Assembly (NCBI GenBank): GCA_040882255.1
Contig: JBBEBP010000003.1
Span: 119,134 to 183,133, forward strand
From: PWQG01 sp040882255
GTDB lineage: Bacteria > Pseudomonadota > Gammaproteobacteria > Pseudomonadales > Pseudohongiellaceae
DNA length: 64,000 nucleotides
Reading direction: 5' to 3'
In this document: positions 19,172 through 29,300 of the stretch, piece by piece
How positions within the stretch are numbered: position 1 is the stretch's first letter
Layout of the letters: the number at the start of each line of letters is the position of its first letter
Translations under genes and position numbers: made by a program
Notes under the pieces: generated by a model
The model's database searches: none
What the model saw: the letters and a program-made list of their open reading frames with translations, nothing else
What the model was told of the DNA's origin: nothing

Positions 19172-20314
19172 ATGCGTCTGCTCCTGATCCTTGCACTCGA
19201 AGCTTTGATCGCCCTGGTGATCGTTCTATACCTTGGAAACCCGATCCCGTGGTTTCAGAAGCAATTCGCCGGTGAACCGTCGGTCAGGCAAGTCGCGACT
19301 GGCTCACCGGGTAAGCTGGAACCGGAATATGCAACGCCCTCGCCCACGGACATTGGCGATACGGTAGGGGCACAACATCACCACCCTCACATTCCCTCCT
19401 CACAGTGTTTCGCCCCGCCCACTCGGGCGATCTCGGAAGCCACCGGACCTGTTATCTACCGTTGGGAGAATGAGCGTGGGCACGCGAGTTTCGGGGATAG
19501 GCCGCCGCCCGGCGTCCAGGCGGCCCTGGTCACCCCTTCTGCCAACGCACCGCGCTATTTCCTGCTGGATGTGAAGGAGGTAGGGCAGCAGCAGGTCCCA
19601 TTCCTCCGGGCACATATCGAGACCAACTCACGTCGGATCTTTCAGGCTTTCCAGGGATTTCTGGGCAAGGACCGTTTGCGGCAAGTGGAAATGAACGTCA
19701 CGATCTTTGAGCATCGAGGTGATTTCCGCCAGCATGCCACTCGAACCGGAGCGGATCGCTCAGCTGATGCGCTGGGGTACTATCGTCTGCCGGAAAATGC
19801 GATCTACACCTTTCAGCAGCACAATGACCGCAATACCCTGAACACAGCCACTCACGAAGCAGTACACGTCATGGTCGCCGGACTGCTGGGCCCCACGACC
19901 CCACTATGGTTGAATGAGGGCCTAGCCACCTATTTTTCCACTATTGAGGTCGCTGCGCAGTATGGCGTGGTACCTCCGAATCACTCACACCTGGCGCTGG
20001 CCCGCCGTTCCGTGCGAACTGGCTATCCAGGGCGCCTGATTAATTTTCTGGAGTACGATTCCGAGCAATGGCATAACAGCAATCGCAGCGTGCACTATGC
20101 CCTGGCCTGGGCGCTGACCTGGTTCCTCCTCGAGACAGACGAAGGCAGGCACGCCATCACAGCGTTGATGCAAATGAAAGCGGAGGCGTTCTGTGAGCCT
20201 CCTGATCATCAACTGTGGCTGGCGCGTTCCTACCCTGGCGGTATCCAAGGTCTGCAGAACGATTTCTATGGCTGGCTGGGATCGGCTGGGCAGTTACCCC
20301 CGCACCGGCATTGA
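19172..20314 (+). CDS. Membrane-anchored zinc protease-like protein
   Basis: 380 residues. An N-terminal membrane anchor (residues 2-22) is followed by a DUF4124-like stretch (VIYRWENERGHASFGDRPP, about 94-113). The C-terminal half has HEAVH at 228-232 and, about 17 residues later, WLNEGLATYF with E249, the gluzincin pattern (HExxH + NEG) seen in DUF1570-type peptidases. The active site faces the periplasm. Target unknown. ATG at 19172 is preferred because it starts the anchor. Confidence 0.75.
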   Translation: MRLLLILALEALIALVIVLYLGNPIPWFQKQFAGEPSVRQVATGSPGKLEPEYATPSPTDIGDTVGAQHHHPHIPSSQCFAPPTRAISEATGPVIYRWENERGHASFGDRPPPGVQAALVTPSANAPRYFLLDVKEVGQQQVPFLRAHIETNSRRIFQAFQGFLGKDRLRQVEMNVTIFEHRGDFRQHATRTGADRSADALGYYRLPENAIYTFQQHNDRNTLNTATHEAVHVMVAGLLGPTTPLWLNEGLATYFSTIEVAAQYGVVPPNHSHLALARRSVRTGYPGRLINFLEYDSEQWHNSNRSVHYALAWALTWFLLETDEGRHAITALMQMKAEAFCEPPDHQLWLARSYPGGIQGLQNDFYGWLGSAGQLPPHRH

Positions 20315-20644
20315 AGCCTCACCTCTGATAAGGAAACGGCTCAGCCGGCTGTGCCCATTGACACAGCCGTGCCACTCATGACAATGAGAGATGGCCCCAC
20401 TTATTCGGACCGCCAAACCCGTTCTCTGGACTGATCCCGGTTAACCGTAACCTCCTAGTGCTGAGTTTATCGAAATTTTTGTACTTGTAACTGCTCTGAA
20501 TTTCCGGGGGTATTACAGTCTCCTGAGGCTGTGAATATGACATCTGTTGTAATCATGCTTCACCATTTCCCGTGACGTGTCCTGTGCAGACCCACATGGG
20601 ACTGGGGGGTACATGCCCCCGGCTACCCGATTAGGGCTTCGCAC
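20315..20644. other. Intergenic region with a terminator-like hairpin
   Basis: No gene. A perfect 8-bp stem, CGGCTGTG / CACAGCCG (about 20347-20370), follows the protease gene by some 30 bases without a T-run; it may end that transcript. A CCCACTTATTCGGACC motif at about 20396 recurs near 35868 (CCCACTTATTCGCACC), again in non-coding DNA. Confidence 0.4.
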
Positions 20645-20974
20645 TCAATGTCTCGGGGTTACTTTCGAAAAATCCCACAACGTGCCCTCCCAACCACTGA
20701 TAGCTCCGTTGTCGCCACATGCCGGACAACGCCACACAATTGCGTCATCTTCCGGATCAATATAGCTCTCAATCTCACCGGTACACGGTGTTCTTCTCGG
20801 TCTCCTGCGGCATCTCACCTTGAGGAAACGTCCTTCTCCATCGGTGTCACTGCTGGTCTCTTGTACGATTGCCGCAAAGTGCTCTGCCAAACGTCGACCA
20901 GTGCCCGATTTTATCCCCATGGATCCATCCTGGTTCAGGTAATGCTGAAGATCAACGAGCCAAGTATTAGCCAT
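20645..20974 (-). CDS. Hypothetical protein with a CPxC motif (109 aa)
   Basis: Begins MANTWLVDLQHYL. Cysteines sit in two clusters, VRCRRRPRRTPCTG and WRCPACGDNG, which together could form a zinc ribbon. Between them are acidic residues (YIDPEDDAIV). It ends SGWEGTLWDFS. The family is common as an uncharacterised small protein but I cannot give it a role. ATG at 20974 is preferred to the upstream one because the preceding residues are not protein-like. Confidence 0.6.
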   Translation of the reverse strand: MANTWLVDLQHYLNQDGSMGIKSGTGRRLAEHFAAIVQETSSDTDGEGRFLKVRCRRRPRRTPCTGEIESYIDPEDDAIVWRCPACGDNGAISGWEGTLWDFSKVTPRH

Positions 20975-21600
20975 ATGATTGCAACACCGCACTGATAGAT
21001 AGCCCAGCATTTGTATCGTGTGCGGGCATGAATTCCGGAATCAGCTGCACGATATAGCACCCACGAGGGTCATGCGCTGTACAGACTAGGTTTTATCCTG
21101 CTGTGGCGACGAATGCAACCCGGAGTAGGGCGGCTGAGACAGAGCGAGCCATTTCCATGTCCACAAGAGCAGCCGATCGGTGGATAGAGCTGGACTCGAG
21201 TCCGTAGTCATTCAAGGATCGCTACTGAATAATGGGCAACCGCGCTATGGGTGCAATGATGTGTTCTCGCCTTCCGAGTATGGAAAGCTGTGTTTCGAGA
21301 AGCTGTCAGGTGTCTAGGAAACTTGGGGCTTTCCAGTAAGTTAAAGTCAATGAACCGAAAGGGCGGGGCAATTGAATGTGTATTGCCAACAGCGATTGCC
21401 GAAATATTCATTTTCATATCGAGAAATCGGCAATCGCTCGGAATATGTGCAGCAATCAGGGGTGTAGGACGGTTGGTATCGTATGTGCCATGTGGTACCG
21501 TTCCCCACTCGCGGTTTTTCTCCGTACCCGCTTATTTATTACGGGCATGAATAGCTTAGCGGGTAATGCGCACCAACTACGGATTTTTGGAGACTCCCCG
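20975..21600. other. Intergenic region with one dispersed repeat
   Basis: No supported gene over 600 bases. The only structure recognised is copy 2 of the dispersed 40-bp repeat at 21297-21336. A GGAG site near 21590 serves the next gene. Confidence 0.4.
21297..21336 (+). repeat. Dispersed 40-bp repeat, copy 2 of 4
   Basis: Reads GAGAAGCTGTCAGGTGTC then TAGGAAACTTGGGGCTTTCC. It is preceded by TTTC, as is copy 1. Confidence 0.72.
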
Positions 21601-22002
21601 ATGAAAAAAGTATTCTTTGTATTTTCTGCCCTGATGGCGCTGCTTGCGCTCTCTCCGGCCCAGGCCGCCTGCACCTCTACGGTTATTGGCAATATCACGT
21701 ACCAAAGCTGCGATGACGGCTCCTCCGGCACCTCAACGAAGATCGGTGATAACTCGTACCACAGCTACAGCGATGGGACGAGCGGCACCTCCACGAACAT
21801 TGGCGGCAACTCGTATCATAGCTTCAGTGACGGGACTACGGGCACCTCCACGGACATCGGCGGCAACTCGTACCATAGCTTCAGCGACGGGACCACCGGA
21901 ACCTCAACAGAAATCGGCAACACCACCTACTACAACTTCAGCGACGGCACCAGTGGCTCCAGCCAGAGCATTGGCAATACCGAATACTACAACATCGACT
22001 GA
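21601..22002 (+). CDS. Secreted protein with six 19-residue repeats
   Basis: 133 residues. Signal peptide (MKKVFFVFSALMALLALSPAQA) is followed directly by tandem repeats of 19 residues, pattern IGxNSYHSxSDGTxGTSTx, covering the rest of the protein. Conserved isoleucine, glycine, tyrosine and the SDGT turn suggest a stacked beta structure (solenoid or curli-like). Two cysteines lie near the start. The ATG at 21601 follows TTTTGGAGACTCCCCG; earlier in-frame starts lack a leader-like sequence. A terminator follows. Function unknown; an exported structural or adhesive role is inference. Confidence 0.8.
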   Translation: MKKVFFVFSALMALLALSPAQAACTSTVIGNITYQSCDDGSSGTSTKIGDNSYHSYSDGTSGTSTNIGGNSYHSFSDGTTGTSTDIGGNSYHSFSDGTTGTSTEIGNTTYYNFSDGTSGSSQSIGNTEYYNID

Positions 22003-22016
22003 AGCCCTCTCCCTTT

Positions 22017-22047
22017 CGGCCCGGCGCGTCCGGGCCGTTCCTTCTTT
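22017..22047 (+). terminator. Intrinsic terminator after the repeat protein
   Basis: Stem CGGCCCG / CGGGCCG (22017-22037) followed by TTCCTTCTTT, 15 bases after the stop of the 19-residue-repeat protein. Confidence 0.8.
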
Positions 22048-22072
22048 GTGACCAACGATCCGGGGTCAATCG

Positions 22073-22417
22073 ATGACCACTATGACTGAGCGAGAAAACC
22101 AGGGCCCTCTGGCCACGTTGTGGGCCGGTGATGCAGGCTTGGCGAAAACGTACTGGCTGTACTGCGTGGTGGCCGGCCTGGTAGGCGGCCTGTTGCTTGC
22201 CGCCACCGGGATGGAGCCGGGCGCGCCACTGACGGTGATTGTGCTGGCTCTGATCGGGTCCTATTTTTTCATTGCCTATGTCGGGCTCTGGCGAGCCTCG
22301 AACAAATACGAGGGCCCGAGCGTGTGGGCTATCCTCTCGAAAATCGTGGTCGTTCTCGGTTTTCTAACGACGGTAGCGCCGATAGCCTTTGGGGTGCTTG
22401 CCTCCGTGTTTAGTTGA
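22073..22417 (+). CDS. Small inner-membrane protein (114 aa)
   Basis: Three predicted membrane helices: YWLYCVVAGLVGGLLLAAT, LTVIVLALIGSYFFIAYVGLW, and KIVVVLGFLTTVAPIAFGVL. A short polar N-terminus. No catalytic motif seen and no named family recognised. It starts 70 bases after the repeat protein, across that gene's terminator, so is probably separately expressed. Confidence 0.65.
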   Translation: MTTMTERENQGPLATLWAGDAGLAKTYWLYCVVAGLVGGLLLAATGMEPGAPLTVIVLALIGSYFFIAYVGLWRASNKYEGPSVWAILSKIVVVLGFLTTVAPIAFGVLASVFS

Positions 22418-22639
22418 CCGGCCGGGCGCTGGAGGGGGCTACCCTGTGCCTTCTCTCCACTCCATCCTGATCTTCTCCTTTTGCAGGCGTGGCTCGCTGT
22501 GACGTCGACGTCACCCCTTCTTCAAGTAGCTTCGGGCTTGCCTGGACGCCGGCGGTTACGGTTCCCAGAAAATCTACCTCGCTTCGCCGTCTCAGCGGGC
22601 GGCTGAGGGCGCACATTATCGTCCTCTCCGATTAACTGC

Positions 22640-22882
22640 GAGCCGGATGGCAGCTATGACCGGTTCAGACTCGGGCACGTCTGGAGCGATGCCGACGGGG
22701 GCTGCGAGGACAGCTGGTCGCAGGCCATGATCGCGACCTCCACACTACGGTGCGTTTCGCTGATAAAAGCCGGTGCCGCGTGGTGACCCGCCGCTTGATG
22801 TCGCCGTTCACGGGGGGATTACACATCCAGAACGCCTCGGAGATTGACATAGATCACGTGGTGCCGCTCAGGTGGGTCTGAG
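22640..22882 (+). pseudogene. Fragment of a secreted HNH nuclease gene
   Basis: Two frames together recall the mid-part of a secreted HNH/DUF1524-type nuclease: SDADGGCEDSWSQAMIATST, then after a frameshift VRFADKSRCRVVTRRLMSPF and ASEIDIDHVVPLRW, the core DHV-P motif, and a stop. It has lost the signal peptide and the C-terminal half. The same family occurs intact at 48553-49089. Confidence 0.65.
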
Positions 22883-23155
22883 TCTGGGACTACGGGGCTT
22901 CGGCTTGGGGGGCAAAACCGACGGAAAGGATTCGCCAATGATCCAGCTATCTTGATACCAGTGCAGGCCAGTGCGTATTCCAGACCAAGGTTGCCACTGA
23001 TTCCAGACGAAGCCTGCCACCCATTCCACGCGAAAGCTGCCACTGATTCCACGGCAAAGCTGCCACCCCGGCAGCCTTCCTGAATCACCCCATCAAAACG
23101 TCCGGCGCGGGATAACTAACGGTATTCTGATCCTTTTTCTTCCGGAGAAGGTCAG

Positions 23156-24697
23156 ATGCCAGCGAAGAGGTTATCCATGCGCAAAATCAAAGAAGTCCTT
23201 CGCCTCAAATGGGAGCGAGGGCTGAGTAATCGCCAGATTGCGGCGGCCTGCGGCGTCGCCCGCCCCACCGTCAGCGAATACCTGCGCCGCAGCGCTGAGG
23301 CCGGGCTGAGCTGGCCGCTGCCAGCGGACCTGGACGAGCCCCGATTGGAGCATTTGCTGTTCCCGCCGCCACCGGATCTGCCGGCTCAGATCCGCGGTGT
23401 ACCGGACTGGCAACAGATCCACGAGGAACTCAGGGGCAAGAACGTTACCCTGTTCCTGCTCTGGCAGGAGTACCGGCAAGCGAACCGGAAAGGCTACCAG
23501 TACAGCTGGTTCTGCGAGCACTACCGGTCCTGGCAAGGCAAGCTGGACATGGTGATGCGCCAGGACCACCGGGCGGGTGAGAAGCTGTTCGTGGACTATG
23601 CTGGCCAGACCGTGCCTGTTATCGACCCCGCCACCGGGGAGATCCACGAGGCGCAGATCTTTGTGGGGGTGATGGGCGCCTCCAACTACACCTATGCTGA
23701 AGCCACCTGGAGCCAGGCACTACCGGACTGGATTGGCTCCCACATCCGGGCCTTCGAGTACCTCGGCGGTGTACCGGAACTTGTGGTTCCGGATAACCTC
23801 AAATCCGGCGTCACCAAGGCTCATCGCTATGAGCCCGACCTCAATCCAACCTATCAGGATATGGCCGGTCATTACGGCGTTGCCGTAGTCCCCACACGGG
23901 TGCGAAAACCGCGCGACAAGGCCAAGGTGGAAGGGGGTGTGTTGATCGTTGAGCGCTGGATCCTGGCGGCGTTGCGCCACCGTCAGCACTTCTCCCTGGG
24001 GCAGCTCAACGCCACCATCCGTGAGCTGCTGGAGAGGCTCAACAGCCGGCCCTTCCGCTAGTTACCCGGCTGCCGGCGCGAGCACTTCGAGCAACTGGAC
24101 AAGCCGGTCCTACAGCCACTGCCCGCGCAGCCTTATGTGTACGCGGAGTGGAAGAAGGCCCGGGTGCACATCGACTACCATGTGGCCGTTGACGGGCATT
24201 ACTACTCGGTCCCCTACACCCTGATCAAGAAAGAGGTGGAGGTGCGGATCACCCACAACACCATCGAGTGCTTTTACCGCAGCAACCGGATTGCCAGCCA
24301 CCGGCGCAGTGACCAGAAGGGGCGGCACACCACGGTCGCCGCTCACATGCCGGAGTCCCATCGCCAGGCTGGTGAGTGGACACCGCAGCGCCTGACCGCC
24401 TGGGCGGCCAGGACCGGTCCGGCTACCGAGCAACTGATCCGCACCGCCCTGGGTGCCCGCAAGCACCCGCAGCAGGCCTACCGCTCCTGCCTGGGCATTC
24501 TGCGGCTGGGGCAGAGTTACGGAGAGGCCCGGCTGGAAGCGGCCTGTCAGCGTGCCCTGATGCTGGGCAGCTACCGCTACAAGAGCATCGAGTCCATCCT
24601 CAAACACCGCCTGGACCAGCAGCCCCTGGAGGAACAACAGGAGCTGGCCTTACCCGATACCCACGACAATATCCGTGGCCCGGCCTACTACCACTGA
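23156..24697 (+). pseudogene. istA: IS21 transposase IstA with amber stop
   Basis: About 513 codons in one frame. N-terminal helix-turn-helix (GLSNRQIAAACGVARPTVSEYLR), then the DDE core with FVDYAGQTVPV, VPELVVPDNLKSGV and RDKAKVEGGV. TAG at 24059-24061 interrupts the frame between NSRPFR and LPGCRREHFEQLD, where lysine or glutamine would be expected. The part after the stop (YAEWKKARVHIDYHVAVDG and on) is intact to the end at 24697. The three catalytic acidic residues lie before the stop. Confidence 0.9.
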
Positions 24698-24708
24698 AGG
24701 AACCCGAC

Positions 24709-25464
24709 ATGCTGAAACATCCGACTCTGGACAAGCTTCACGCCCTCAAACTGACCGGCATGGCAGGCGCTTTGGCCGACCAGTCGGCCACACCCGACAT
24801 CACGGAACTGAGCTTCGAGGAGCGTCTCGGACTGCTTGTGGACCGGGAGATGACTGAACGGGACAACCGACGCTTGAGCAGCCGTCTGCGCCGGGCCAGG
24901 CTGCGACACGCGGCGCTTCTCGAAGACCTGGATTACCAGGGCTCACGCGGCCTGGATAAAGGGCTGATCCAGTCACTGGCCGGCTGCCAATGGGTGAAGG
25001 AGCACCTGAACGTGCTCGTCACCGGTCCCACCGGTGTTGGTAAAACCTGGCTGGCCTGCGCCCTGGCGCACAAGGCCTGCCGGGAAGGCTATACCGCACA
25101 ATACGTTCGCCTGACGCGACTGCTACGGGAGCTGACCATCGCCAAAGGAGATGGACAGTACGTCAAGCTGCTTACCAGCCTTGCCAAGGTGGATGTACTG
25201 ATCCTCGATGACTGGGGGCTGATAAAGCTCAGTGCGGAGAACCGCCGGGACTTGCTGGAGGTACTGGAAGACCGCCATGGCCGGCGCTCCACCATCGCAA
25301 CCAGCCAACTCCCCATCCAGGAATGGCATGGCGTGATCGGTGACGCCACTCTTGCAGACGCCATCCTGGACCGGCTCGTTCACAACGCCTACAAGATCAA
25401 TTTAAGGGGCGAATCTATGCGGAAACGGCAGACAAAGTTGACTGATACTACGACTTCGGAGTAA
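24709..25464 (+). CDS. istB: IS21 helper ATPase IstB
   Basis: 251 residues, full length. AAA+ ATPase with Walker A TGPTGVGKTW near residue 107-115, Walker B VDVLILDDWG near 164, and the C-terminal HNAYKINLRGESMRK typical of IstB. It starts 11 bases after istA. Confidence 0.94.
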   Translation: MLKHPTLDKLHALKLTGMAGALADQSATPDITELSFEERLGLLVDREMTERDNRRLSSRLRRARLRHAALLEDLDYQGSRGLDKGLIQSLAGCQWVKEHLNVLVTGPTGVGKTWLACALAHKACREGYTAQYVRLTRLLRELTIAKGDGQYVKLLTSLAKVDVLILDDWGLIKLSAENRRDLLEVLEDRHGRRSTIATSQLPIQEWHGVIGDATLADAILDRLVHNAYKINLRGESMRKRQTKLTDTTTSE

Positions 25465-25734
25465 GAAGAGAAACCCCGCGTCGCTACGCTCTGATGGGTG
25501 GCAGCCTTGCTCCGGTCCGGGTGGCAGGCTTCACGTGGAATGGATGGCAACCTTCAGCGGTTTACGCAGGCCAGGCTAAACCGCTGAGAGGGCGCCCAGA
25601 AGCCGGGATGGCTGGTTGTCACCATCGGGGCTGGGCGGCTACCTGGCAGGTCTGTGCGGATCGTACGCACAGACGATTTGAATCCGGTGCAGGGGAACAG
25701 ATAGCTTTCGAGTTCTTGCTAGAGAGGTGTCGGC

Positions 25735-25768
25735 GAGAAGCTGTCAGGTCTCTAGCCAACGGGGTAGA
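25735..25768 (+). repeat. Dispersed 40-bp repeat, copy 3 of 4 (degenerate)
   Basis: Reads GAGAAGCTGTCAGGTCTC then TAGCCAACGGGG; the right half has diverged or been truncated. Confidence 0.55.
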
Positions 25769-25918
25769 CACCCCTTTGCTGCGTGAGGAGAAGTTCAGGA
25801 AGGAGATCCTGACCCACTTCCAACTCAAGGAAGTGCGTCAGCAGCGGCTGGTGCTGGAACAGTAAGGCGAGTCCAGCAAGATCGCGGGGGGCTCCGCCGG
25901 CGGCGGCCATCAACCACG

Positions 25919-26266
25919 AAACAGGAATACGAGCGCTTGGCGAAGATCATCGAGCGGCTCAATGACCTGTTCGCCAGCGAAGAGTTGACCGACAAAGGCA
26001 AGGTCTCCACGCTAAACATCCTGGCCAACAAGGTGATTGGAGATGAAGCCGTAATGGCACAGATCAAAAGCAATATCCCAGAATGGGCGATTCAGGGTAG
26101 CTATCATAGTGCGGTTCAGATAACTGTAATCGAATCTAAGACGGCATATGAGAAATTGGCAGTATCGCGGAGTGCTGCTGAACGGCTGCAGGTGCTTAAG
26201 AAAGGGAGGCGCCGTCAATTGACCCCCAAGTCATCAATACAGAGACCGCGGCTGAAGGCTTATTAG
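25919..26266 (+). pseudogene. C-terminal remnant of type I restriction subunit HsdR
   Basis: The frame reads KQEYERLAKIIERLNDLF, then LTDKGKVSTLNILANKVIGD and EAVMAQIKSN, which matches the helical C-terminal domain of HsdR. The rest of this roughly 1,000-residue subunit, and hsdM/hsdS, are absent. It ends 90 bases before the large helicase gene, so a type I system probably occupied this site earlier. The sequence between the IS21 right flank and this point has no other gene that I can support. Confidence 0.65.
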
Positions 26267-26355
26267 GAGCCCGAAACACCCACCTCTAACCTTCCAGGCA
26301 ATTGACAAAGTTCAGGGGCTAGAGTTTTTTAAAGGTCTGCCGATACTAGGGGACT

Positions 26356-29300
26356 ATGACAACAAGTCCGAATAGTGATTCGAATGCAAGCGCCCAAAAA
26401 GCCTTGGAGAGCTTACGGTTGCGCCTCCTGGACCTGACCGCGCGCAATCGCCTGATCAACTTCAAGCATACCAAGGCGGCAAGTCTGCGAGTAATCGACG
26501 AGCTCCCGGATCAGCTGGTGGAAACCCTGTTGGGTGATGGGGAAATGCGTTTCCAGTCCGTGCCGGATCCTACCGAGAGTGACCTGCTCGCGGCAGGATA
26601 CCTCGACACGGATGCAGAAACCGGCGAGACCAGGCGCCTTCACCCCGACCCAACGGCGGAAGCATGGGCTAAACATCTGGGGTTATCTACCGGTTACGAA
26701 GTGCCGGAGCCCGATGACAAACAATGGCTCGCACAGCACAGCGATAACAAGATTCAGACCCTGCTCTTCCCGAACGAGATGGAATCGCGCCTCAAGACGA
26801 TATCCGGAACGGCTGACTCCGCCATACAAGAGATGGGAGCGAATATCCTGTATCTGGCACTCGGGTTCCTGGAGTGGTATGAGGCCAGCAGTAGCGATCA
26901 GGTCCGACTCGCCCCGCTTTTTCTGGTTCCCGTGACAATCGAAAGAGGCCGTCTCGACAAGAGCACGGCCACGTATCAGTTCTCTCTTCGATATAGCGGA
27001 GAGGAAATAATCCCGAATCTGTCATTGCGAGAGAAACTGCGAGCCGATTTTGCCATGGCGCTACCGGACCTGCAGGACAATGTTGCTCCTGAGGACTACA
27101 TCCGGGAGGTGGCCAATCTAATTGAGGAGCAACAACCTCGCTGGCGAGTTCGCCGCTACATATCCCTTGCACTGCTGAATTTCAGCAAGCTTTTGATGTA
27201 TCTGGATCTTGACCGATCCAGGTGGCCCGCCGAATCTCCCTTGATTGAGCACCCGACCGTGTCACGGTTCCTGTCTGGGTATCGCCCGGCTGGCGAGGAG
27301 GAAATACCCATTGACCCCGGGTTCGGCGAAGAGCACGTCATCGATGAGATCACCACCGTTCATGATGACTACCCCCTGATTCACAATGCGGATAGCTCCC
27401 AGCATAGCGCGCTGATTGATGCCCTAGATGGCAGCGACCTGGTAATTGAGGGCCCTCCCGGCACTGGTAAGTCCCAGACAATCGCCAACCTAATAGCCGC
27501 TGCAATGGTGCGGGGGAAAAAGGTTCTTTTTGTCGCGGAGAAGCTCGCGGCCTTAGAGGTGGTGAAGAACCGGCTCGATGAAGCTGGGTTGGGCGACTTC
27601 TGTCTCGAACTACATAGCCACAAGTCCCAGAAGCGAAAGGTGCTTGAGGACGTGAGTACACGGATCAATAAACAGAGTCTTTACGAATCGTCCTCGGAAG
27701 TAGATACGGAAATTCGTCGGTATGAGCGGCTCAGAAAAGAGCTGACCGGCTACGCAAAAGACATCAACCAGCAATGGAAAAATACTGGAAAGACACTGCA
27801 TGAGTTGTTCTCTTCCGCCACACGCTACCGGAAGATCATTTCGATCAAGCCAGATGCCGTGCGCCCTGAGGGGTACGACGGTGACCACTATAGTCCGGAC
27901 GTTCATAGCAAAAACTTGGACAAGGTCAGCAGCTTCAGCGATGTCTACCGTTCCCTTACCGAACAACTCGGTGACCCGGATGCGCTACGCAAACACCTCT
28001 GGAGAGGAGTTGGCAATGGCGATCTGCAGATTCTCGATGTCGATTCAGTCGTCCAGTCACTGGCGGACTGGCAGAAAGCTCTGCATCAGGTAAACGAGCA
28101 ACGAATATCCATCGCTCATCTCCTCGACTGCGCTCCGGAGGAAGTAAGCCCGACAGTAGGCGAGCTGGAGCGACTCGTCACAGATCTGAATCTACTCCCA
28201 GCACTGCAGGGAAACGAATTGCTGGATACGCTGCCGTTACTACGCGGAGACGTTCTGTCGAAAACCAAGCGCTACCTCAGTCTATTCGAGAAGATCCAGG
28301 AAAGCTACGCCGCACTGGAGAAGAGGGTCGCCCCTGAGATCCTGCAGGATCTGTCACTCATTGACCGGATAGTTCTTAGTAGTGAGATTCTACGGAACCG
28401 AGTCGGCAAGACCGTCACACTTGGTCTGCTGGCAGAAGCTATCAGTAGGCTGTCTGCCATGCGCGACCAGCTGGAACAGCTGGAGGAGCCCCTGCGGGGG
28501 ATGGCAGAAGCGCTTGGGGAGACCGGCGAACAACACCTGTCTATGAGTGAGCGCGGCCTCAAAGAAATGCAGTCCGTGGTTCGAGCTGTAGCGCAATTGA
28601 AGCCCGCCTATTGGCGCTACCGTGACAATCTTTTCGACAATGAGGAACTCGATGACCTGCTCCCTGCCTTGAACACTGACGTTGAGCAGCTGAAGAAGCA
28701 GCGGGCGCTACTTGAGAATACATTTCGTCTGGACAGAATTCCCCCGGAATCCGAGGTGGCGCGGCTACGGGACACGTTGATCGATGGCGGCTTGCTCAAA
28801 TGGCTGCGTAGCGATTGGCGCGCCGCTCGCGCTCAAGTCAGACTATACGCAGTCAACTCCAGGGTAAAATTCAAAGAACTATTGGACAATCTTGATGACC
28901 TGGCTGGGTATGCTCGCTCGATTAGCAAGCTGAACTCCAGCAGCGTCTACCAGGAATCGCTCGGCGATTATATCAATGGGGTGGATACGGAGATCGAAAC
29001 GCTGATTGCTCTCCGTGACTGGTACAGGCAGATCAGACAGCAATATGGAGTGGGGTTCGGTCCAAAGGTGGCCCTGGGGCACGCCATTCTCGAACTCCCA
29101 GAGGATACTGCACGAGCGGTTCGTTCACTGGCAGACCGAGGCTTGCTGTCGCAACTCGACGACATCTTCGATGATCTTCAATCCATCAGAGGCGTGTTCT
29201 CTCCGGTAACAGTCTTGCAACGGAATGATGCGCTTCTTGCTGGCCCAACAGGGATTGTGGCCGACTTGTTGAAGGATGTTACAACCGCGATAAACGATTG

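Larger units (their letters stand above)
22972..25568 (+). mobile_element. IS21-family insertion sequence
   Basis: Ends TGCGTA...TACGCA, with matching inner repeats on both sides (AAGGTTGCCA, GAAGCCTGCCAC); several such TGCCAC repeats lie near 22990-23075 and 25498-25552, as in IS21 members that use multiple transposase-binding sites. The flanking hexamer GGCCAG is present on both sides (22966-22971 and 25569-25574), a target duplication. So this insertion is structurally complete and probably young, but its istA has an in-frame stop. Confidence 0.92.

Noticed and set aside
25494..25865. Open frame between the IS21 right end and the HsdR remnant
   Set aside because: It begins inside the IS21 terminal repeats and spans the dispersed repeat; the last 30 residues look protein-like but I could not assign them.
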